From Sphingobacterium litopenaei (GTDB lineage: Bacteria > Bacteroidota > Bacteroidia > Sphingobacteriales > Sphingobacteriaceae): 64,000 nt of DNA. Positions 59,371-64,000 of the stretch are shown here, one piece after another (position 1 is the stretch's first letter; each line of letters begins with the position of its first letter). A program made the translations under genes and the position numbers. Below the pieces are notes generated by a model. It had not been told where the DNA came from. It made no database searches and saw only the letters and a list, made by a program, of their open reading frames with translations. The stretch is taken from contig NZ_JACOIJ010000001.1 in NCBI RefSeq assembly GCF_014692495.1, positions 124,001-188,000 of the forward strand, written 5' to 3'.

Positions 59371-61011
59371 ATGAATAGAAGAACCGCAATAAAATCATTA
59401 GGAGCAATACTACCAACCTTATTTTTAAGTAAATCTTTTCCCTTATTAGCGAATGATAATTGGGGAAAAGCACCTTTTAATCCTACTTGGTCATCGTTAG
59501 AAAATTATAAAGTACCTCAATGGTTTCGTGACGCTAAGTTTGGCATTTGGGCACACTGGGGACCACAATGTCAGCCTGAACGTGGGGATTGGTATGCGCG
59601 GGGAATGTATCAGGAAGGATCGGATCAATATAAATATCACGTGGAGAAATATGGACATCCGTCTAAATTCGGTTTTAAAGATGTGATTAATCAGTGGAAG
59701 GCTGAACAATGGAATCCAGAAGAGCTTATGGATTTGTATAAGCGCACCGGAGCACAGTATTTTATGACATTGGCAAATCACCATGATAATTTGGATTTAT
59801 ATAAAAGTTCTCATCACCGTTGGAATAGTCTGAATTTTGGGCCTAAAAAAGATATTGTAGGAGGATGGCAAAAAGCAGCTCGCAAGCGAGGGTTACGCTT
59901 TGGGGTGAGTGTGCATGCTGCACATGCTTGGACTTGGTATGAAACAGCACAAAGATCAGATAAGGAAGGTCCATACAAAGGAGTTTCTTATGATGGTAAA
60001 TTGACTAAGGAAGACGGTAAGGGTACTTGGTGGGAAGGTTACGATCCGCAAGAATTATATGCACAAAACCATGAATTGAGCAAAGATAGTTTGAATGACC
60101 ACTCGGTTCATGAGCAATGGCACTGGGATGTCAAGACTGGAGTAAGTGTCCCAACTCCAGAGTACTGTGCTAATTTTAAAGACAGAACAATAGAGTTAAT
60201 AGATAATTACAAGCCTGATGTGGTTTATTTTGACGACACGGCCTTGCCGTTATGGCCAGTAAGTAATGTGGGACTCGAAATTGCAGCGCACTTCTACAAT
60301 AAAAGTATAAAAGATAATAAAGGTAAACTGGAGGCTGTTATTACCGGGAAAATTCTAAACGAGCAACAACGTAAATGTATGGTTTGGGATATCGAACGTG
60401 GACAAAGCAAGCGAATAGAACCCGAACCTTGGCAAACTTGTACCTGTATAGGATCCTGGCATTACGACCGTCGTGTATATGATAGAGGAAATTATAAGTC
60501 TGCAAAAACTGTAATCCATATGCTCGTGGACGTAGTCAGCAAAAATGGTAATTTATTATTAAGTGTTCCATTACGTGGTGATGGTTCTGTGGATGATAAA
60601 GCACGCAAAACTGTAGAGGGAATTGCCGATTGGATGCAAGTAAATAGTGAGGGTATTATCGGATCACGACCATGGCATACATTTGGTGAAGGGCCAGCTA
60701 TAGCACATGCTCCTGAATTACATGCGCAAGGATTCAATGAAGGTCGAGGAAAACCGCTTACTGCTGAAGATTTCCGTTTTACGCAAAAAGGAAAATCCTT
60801 GTATGCTTTTATTATGGGTGAACCCAGCACAAATCAGATTAAAATACAATCATTAGGAACAAATTCTTCAAAAGGATTAAAAATTAAAAAAGTCGAATTG
60901 CTGGGCTATAAAAAGTCGTTAGCATTTAAACAAGAAGGTGATAACTTACAAGTAGAATGGCCTCAGGATATTAAGAAGAATGAAATTGCACACGTGCTAA
61001 AGCTTTCATAA
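59371..61011 (+). CDS. GH29 alpha-L-fucosidase
   Basis: A 546-residue secreted enzyme. The N-terminus has a twin-arginine-like NRRTAIKSLG followed by a hydrophobic stretch, so Tat or Sec export are both possible. GH29 blocks are WFRDAKFGIWAHWGPQC, the HH in LANHHDN and the probable nucleophile Asp288 in VVYFDDTALP. The C-terminal sandwich (about 440-546) is present. It hydrolyses terminal alpha-L-fucose with retention. It is the first gene of a plus-strand set with a lactonase (58-bp gap) and a dehydrogenase. The upstream 270 bp contain AT-rich sequence with a CAATTATAAA motif at 59245, but no certain promoter. Confidence 0.92.
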   Translation: MNRRTAIKSLGAILPTLFLSKSFPLLANDNWGKAPFNPTWSSLENYKVPQWFRDAKFGIWAHWGPQCQPERGDWYARGMYQEGSDQYKYHVEKYGHPSKFGFKDVINQWKAEQWNPEELMDLYKRTGAQYFMTLANHHDNLDLYKSSHHRWNSLNFGPKKDIVGGWQKAARKRGLRFGVSVHAAHAWTWYETAQRSDKEGPYKGVSYDGKLTKEDGKGTWWEGYDPQELYAQNHELSKDSLNDHSVHEQWHWDVKTGVSVPTPEYCANFKDRTIELIDNYKPDVVYFDDTALPLWPVSNVGLEIAAHFYNKSIKDNKGKLEAVITGKILNEQQRKCMVWDIERGQSKRIEPEPWQTCTCIGSWHYDRRVYDRGNYKSAKTVIHMLVDVVSKNGNLLLSVPLRGDGSVDDKARKTVEGIADWMQVNSEGIIGSRPWHTFGEGPAIAHAPELHAQGFNEGRGKPLTAEDFRFTQKGKSLYAFIMGEPSTNQIKIQSLGTNSSKGLKIKKVELLGYKKSLAFKQEGDNLQVEWPQDIKKNEIAHVLKLS

Positions 61012-61068
61012 TGAGTAAGAGAGAAATTATTTTTTATTATCTTCATGTTTTACCAATAGACCACCAAC

Positions 61069-62079
61069 ATGAAGAACATAAATAATAACATATTCCTTGT
61101 TTTAGTGTTTATTTTAATTCAACTTCCAGTTTTTTCGCAACAATCTAAAAAGGAAAAGCTGGAGGTGGAAGTATTACATGAAGCTCTTCATAGTATTTTA
61201 GATGTTAATACTCAGGTGGAGGTTCTTGTCGAAGGTTTGCGTTGGACAGAAGGTCCTTTGTGGGTAGAAGCAGAGAAAATGTTGTTGTTTTCTGAAATTC
61301 CTTCCAATACGGTCTATAAATGGACTGAGCAAAAAGGGAAAGAACTTTATTTGAATCCGAGTGGCTATACTTCTAATGCTAATCCTTCTACACGAGAACC
61401 TGGAAGTAATGGTTTGTTACTGGATAAAGAGGGAAACCTAGTATTGTGTCAACATGGAGATCGTCGAATTGCACGGATGAAAGGTTCGTTGAAGACTCCA
61501 ATTCCTATTTACAAAAATGTGGTGGATTCATACGATAATAAACGCTTAAATAGTCCCAATGATGCGGTTTACAATCCTGATGGCGACTTGTTCTTCACCG
61601 ATCCGCCTTATGGCTTACCCACTCAAAGCGATAATGATCCATCTAAAGAAATTCTCTTCAATGGTGTTTTTTTATTTCAAAAAGATGGTAAATTAACGCT
61701 TCTTACCGATAAATTATCACGGCCTAATGGTATAGCATTATTTCCTAATTCTAATAAATTGCTAGTAAGTAATTCGGATGTTAAAAATGCAGCATGGTAT
61801 ATCATAGAAACTGAATCAGATACCGTACGGACGTCAGTTTTTTATGATGCCACACCCTTATTGGATGGCTCTCCTGGTTTACCTGATGGTTTAAAAATTA
61901 GTAAGAATAATATCGTGTTTGCCAGTGGTCCGGGCGGTGTTTGGATTTTTGATTCTACAGCCAAATTACTTGGAAAAATAAAATTCAAGATGCCTGTTTC
62001 TAATGTGGCTTTGTCAGACGATGAAAAATATATGTATTTAACGAATACAGGACGTGTCATTCGAATTGCTTTAAAATAA
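61069..62079 (+). CDS. Secreted SMP-30/gluconolactonase-family protein
   Basis: A 336-residue six-bladed propeller with a Sec signal (ending VFSQ). SMP-30/gluconolactonase landmarks are GLRWTEGPLWV with the metal-binding Glu, LNSPNDAVYNPDGDLFFTDPP and LSRPNGIALFPN, giving the Glu/Asn/Asp calcium- or zinc-binding set. The family opens sugar lactones or related esters. It sits between the GH29 fucosidase and a zinc dehydrogenase, which suggests oxidation of a released deoxysugar or galactose through a lactone. The signal peptide puts it in the periplasm, apart from the cytosolic dehydrogenase. Confidence 0.88.
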   Translation: MKNINNNIFLVLVFILIQLPVFSQQSKKEKLEVEVLHEALHSILDVNTQVEVLVEGLRWTEGPLWVEAEKMLLFSEIPSNTVYKWTEQKGKELYLNPSGYTSNANPSTREPGSNGLLLDKEGNLVLCQHGDRRIARMKGSLKTPIPIYKNVVDSYDNKRLNSPNDAVYNPDGDLFFTDPPYGLPTQSDNDPSKEILFNGVFLFQKDGKLTLLTDKLSRPNGIALFPNSNKLLVSNSDVKNAAWYIIETESDTVRTSVFYDATPLLDGSPGLPDGLKISKNNIVFASGPGGVWIFDSTAKLLGKIKFKMPVSNVALSDDEKYMYLTNTGRVIRIALK

Positions 62080-62103
62080 TTGTTTATTACTCCCTAAATC
62101 TTT

Positions 62104-63114
62104 ATGAAACTGCTTAGTTGCGAAAACCCGCATAACTTCCAATTCCACGAAACATCAATTCCTTCTTTAGAGGATGGACATTCACTACTTCAAATAAAGA
62201 GAATAGGGGTGTGCGGAACGGATATTCATGCTTTTGAAGGCACACAGCCTTACTTTAATTATCCGCGTGTCTTAGGGCATGAACTAGCTGCTGAAATTGT
62301 TGAAACTACTTCTGATAATTTAAAAGTAGGCGAATACGTAACGGTTATGCCGTATAAGTCTTGTGGCAAATGTGTAGCATGCAAAAGGGGTAAAAATAAT
62401 TGTTGTGTTTCGATGCAAGTATTAGGGGTTCATATTGATGGCGGAATGGCGGAGTACATTACTGTGCCTAATGATTTGATTATAAAGGGGCAAGGATTAG
62501 AATTGGATGAATTAGCTTTGGTAGAGCCTTTTGCAATTAGTGCGCATGCTATTGCCCGGGCAGATTTGCAAAAAGATGATTTTATTTTGGTAGTAGGAGC
62601 TGGACCAATAGGGCTAGGTTTAGTTGAGTTTGGTCGAATTACAGGTGCTATAGTTATTGTAATGGATGTGAACAAAGAAAGGTTGGCTTTTTGTAAGGGT
62701 AAATTAGAAGTGAAGCACACTATTCATATTGGAACGGATGATCCTTATGAGCGATTAAAAGAAATTACAAACGGTGATATGCCCACAGCAATCTTTGATG
62801 CAACTGGTAATCTAAATGCTATTGAACAATCTCTGGAATATTTAGCTCACAGTGGTACTTATGTGCTTGTAGGGATACAGAAAGAACGTTTTAGCCTCAG
62901 CCATCCAGAATTTCACAAAAGAGAATCTACGCTTATGAGCAGCCGCAATGCAACCAAATTGGATTTTGATTTCGTGATGGAGAGTATAAAAAATAAAAAA
63001 ATAAATCCGTTATTATTTATAACCCATCGTATTCCTTTCGAGGAGGTAATAGAAAGGTTTAGTATTTTTAATACTCCTTCAGAAAATGTAATTAAAGCGG
63101 TTATAGAACTATAA
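62104..63114 (+). CDS. Zinc-dependent medium-chain alcohol/sugar dehydrogenase
   Basis: A 336-residue MDR-family NAD(P)-dependent dehydrogenase, cytosolic. The catalytic zinc site uses Cys37 in GVCGTDIH and His59-Glu60 in VLGHE. The structural zinc cysteines are Cys87, 90, 93 and 101 (spacing C-x2-C-x2-C-x7-C). The cofactor fold starts with VVGAGPIGLG. Relatives oxidise polyols, L-galactonate-type acids or L-threonine. Its place 24 bp after the lactonase and downstream of GH29 favours a fucose- or galactose-derived substrate (inference). Its stop is 6 bp from the convergent membrane-protein gene. Confidence 0.9.
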   Translation: MKLLSCENPHNFQFHETSIPSLEDGHSLLQIKRIGVCGTDIHAFEGTQPYFNYPRVLGHELAAEIVETTSDNLKVGEYVTVMPYKSCGKCVACKRGKNNCCVSMQVLGVHIDGGMAEYITVPNDLIIKGQGLELDELALVEPFAISAHAIARADLQKDDFILVVGAGPIGLGLVEFGRITGAIVIVMDVNKERLAFCKGKLEVKHTIHIGTDDPYERLKEITNGDMPTAIFDATGNLNAIEQSLEYLAHSGTYVLVGIQKERFSLSHPEFHKRESTLMSSRNATKLDFDFVMESIKNKKINPLLFITHRIPFEEVIERFSIFNTPSENVIKAVIEL

Positions 63115-63120
63115 ATAGAC

Positions 63121-63870
63121 TTACTTTAGTTTTTTAGCTGATTTGGTAAGTAAGATAATTCCTAGCCAATAAGAAGGAATAAAGGTCATCGCTATATTTA
63201 TAAAAATCGAATTAAATGTGTTCATGCCTAAGATTATATTGGGCAAGCAAAATAGTACACCAATTAGGGATAATAAAGTTACGGCATAAAATTTCCAAGA
63301 CTTGATTTTTCCTTTATAAACATAGGCTAATCCGATTAGTACAGGAATAAAATAGATTAAAGATATGGTCAATGTTTCCAATCTACTACCATTCGTTTCG
63401 GAAAAGGATTTAGCATGAATTAAGGTCATCAGATTATTTCCAATATGATAAGCTAATAAAAGACTGCCTACTGTTAGTATTGATCTTACAATAAATGTTT
63501 TGAAGGGGAGAAGTGTTTTAACAAATACGAATAGGAGTGATATAAGTGCTATAATAATATATCCTTGTCTCAGATAAGATACTAATACTAAGTTATAATC
63601 TTTGGGATTGTGTGTAGAAATTTCCAAATAAAGAGGCAGCATCATGCATAATCCACATATAAAAAGCAACCATCCTTTTTTATTAGAATTGTAGGAACGA
63701 TGTGACATGATTAATAATGTAGAACAGATAATTTTAATACTAGAAATTATCAGAATTAAACAAAAAATATCATCTAATACATAACCTTTGGGTACAATTA
63801 TATCTGCGATAGGTATAAAAGGAAGAATTATAAGTAATACGATTATTAAATAATTTAAGCGTCTCTTCAT
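63121..63870 (-). CDS. Uncharacterised polytopic membrane protein
   Basis: A 249-residue basic-tailed protein with about eight hydrophobic segments (for example LIIVLLIILPFIPIADIIV at the N-terminus and FINIAMTFIPSYWLGIILL near the C-terminus) and short loops. I see no signature residues of a known transporter or enzyme and do not assign a function. It is convergent with the dehydrogenase gene and probably unrelated to the sugar module. The AT-rich codon use matches the neighbours. The 130 bp to its right, up to the window end, hold nothing I can identify. Confidence 0.65.
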   Translation of the reverse strand: MKRRLNYLIIVLLIILPFIPIADIIVPKGYVLDDIFCLILIISSIKIICSTLLIMSHRSYNSNKKGWLLFICGLCMMLPLYLEISTHNPKDYNLVLVSYLRQGYIIIALISLLFVFVKTLLPFKTFIVRSILTVGSLLLAYHIGNNLMTLIHAKSFSETNGSRLETLTISLIYFIPVLIGLAYVYKGKIKSWKFYAVTLLSLIGVLFCLPNIILGMNTFNSIFINIAMTFIPSYWLGIILLTKSAKKLK

Positions 63871-64000
63871 ATGATTGAATTAATTCTGAATACTATTAAG
63901 TACCCAAATATGATCCCTAATGGAATTTATGTTTGTTTTATTAGTTTTTAAAGTATTAGTTATCGAGGTTCTAATGTAAATGATTATTAATACAGTAGAA

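Overview
ORGANISM AND OVERALL CHARACTER. The window is AT-rich Bacteroidota DNA. Evidence: tandem SusC/SusD outer-membrane pairs, a one-protein hybrid two-component regulator, TAnnTTTG-type promoter elements, no Shine-Dalgarno-like spacing, and many lipoprotein signals. The style resembles Sphingobacteriaceae (Sphingobacterium/Pedobacter-like), but I cannot fix the genus. Almost the whole window is one very large polysaccharide utilization locus (PUL) for decorated glucurono(arabino)xylan, followed by a small fucosidase module. I see no rRNA, tRNA, insertion sequence, prophage or CRISPR array. REGION 1 (1-19185, minus strand): two tandem operons of the xylan-utilisation type known as xus in Prevotella and Bacteroides. 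Operon A (19185 down to 6651) is SusC-SusD-SusC-SusD, then a DUF1735/DUF5627-like lipoprotein, then a GH10-fold lipoprotein. This is the xusA-B-C-D-E-xyn10C order, but the GH10-like protein has lost both catalytic glutamates. Operon B (6093 leftwards) repeats SusC-SusD-SusC and runs off the left edge. Both operons start with the same promoter and operator architecture: an identical 20-nt core, then two AAGAATGT direct repeats spaced 21 bp apart. REGION 2 (19636-23706, plus): the divergent hybrid two-component sensor/regulator, the most likely binder of those repeats. REGION 3 (23883-33756, plus): a probable operon for transaldolase, split transketolase, a double CE1 esterase, a GH95 enzyme, xylulokinase and xylose isomerase. 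Pentose catabolism is thus placed with polymer breakdown. REGION 4 (33912-43659, plus): five GH43 enzymes, three of them tandem GH43-CBM6 paralogues, plus a SASA-type acetylesterase, ended by a strong hairpin terminator. REGION 5 (43932-57431, plus): GH115, a GPH-family sugar symporter, an active GH10 xylanase, a cytosolic GH43, GH67, GH30_8-like glucuronoxylanase, GH97 and another GH43, closed by a terminator. REGION 6 (57523-63870): a minus-strand AraC regulator plus metallo-beta-lactamase-fold hydrolase, a plus-strand GH29 fucosidase, SMP-30-type lactonase and zinc dehydrogenase set, and an uncharacterised membrane protein. HOW IT WORKS TOGETHER (inference). Surface GH10/GH30 cut the chain and the SusCD pairs and binding lipoproteins capture the pieces. 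GH115/GH67, GH43s, esterases and GH95/GH97/GH29 remove glucuronate, arabinose, acyl groups, and galactose or fucose. The symporter and the cytosolic GH43 deliver xylose to XylA, XylB, transaldolase and transketolase. The best leads are the catalytically dead GH10 in the xyn10C position, the duplicated operon with identical control region, a small aldolase-family enzyme with transaldolase-type residues, and the fucosidase-lactonase-dehydrogenase module.
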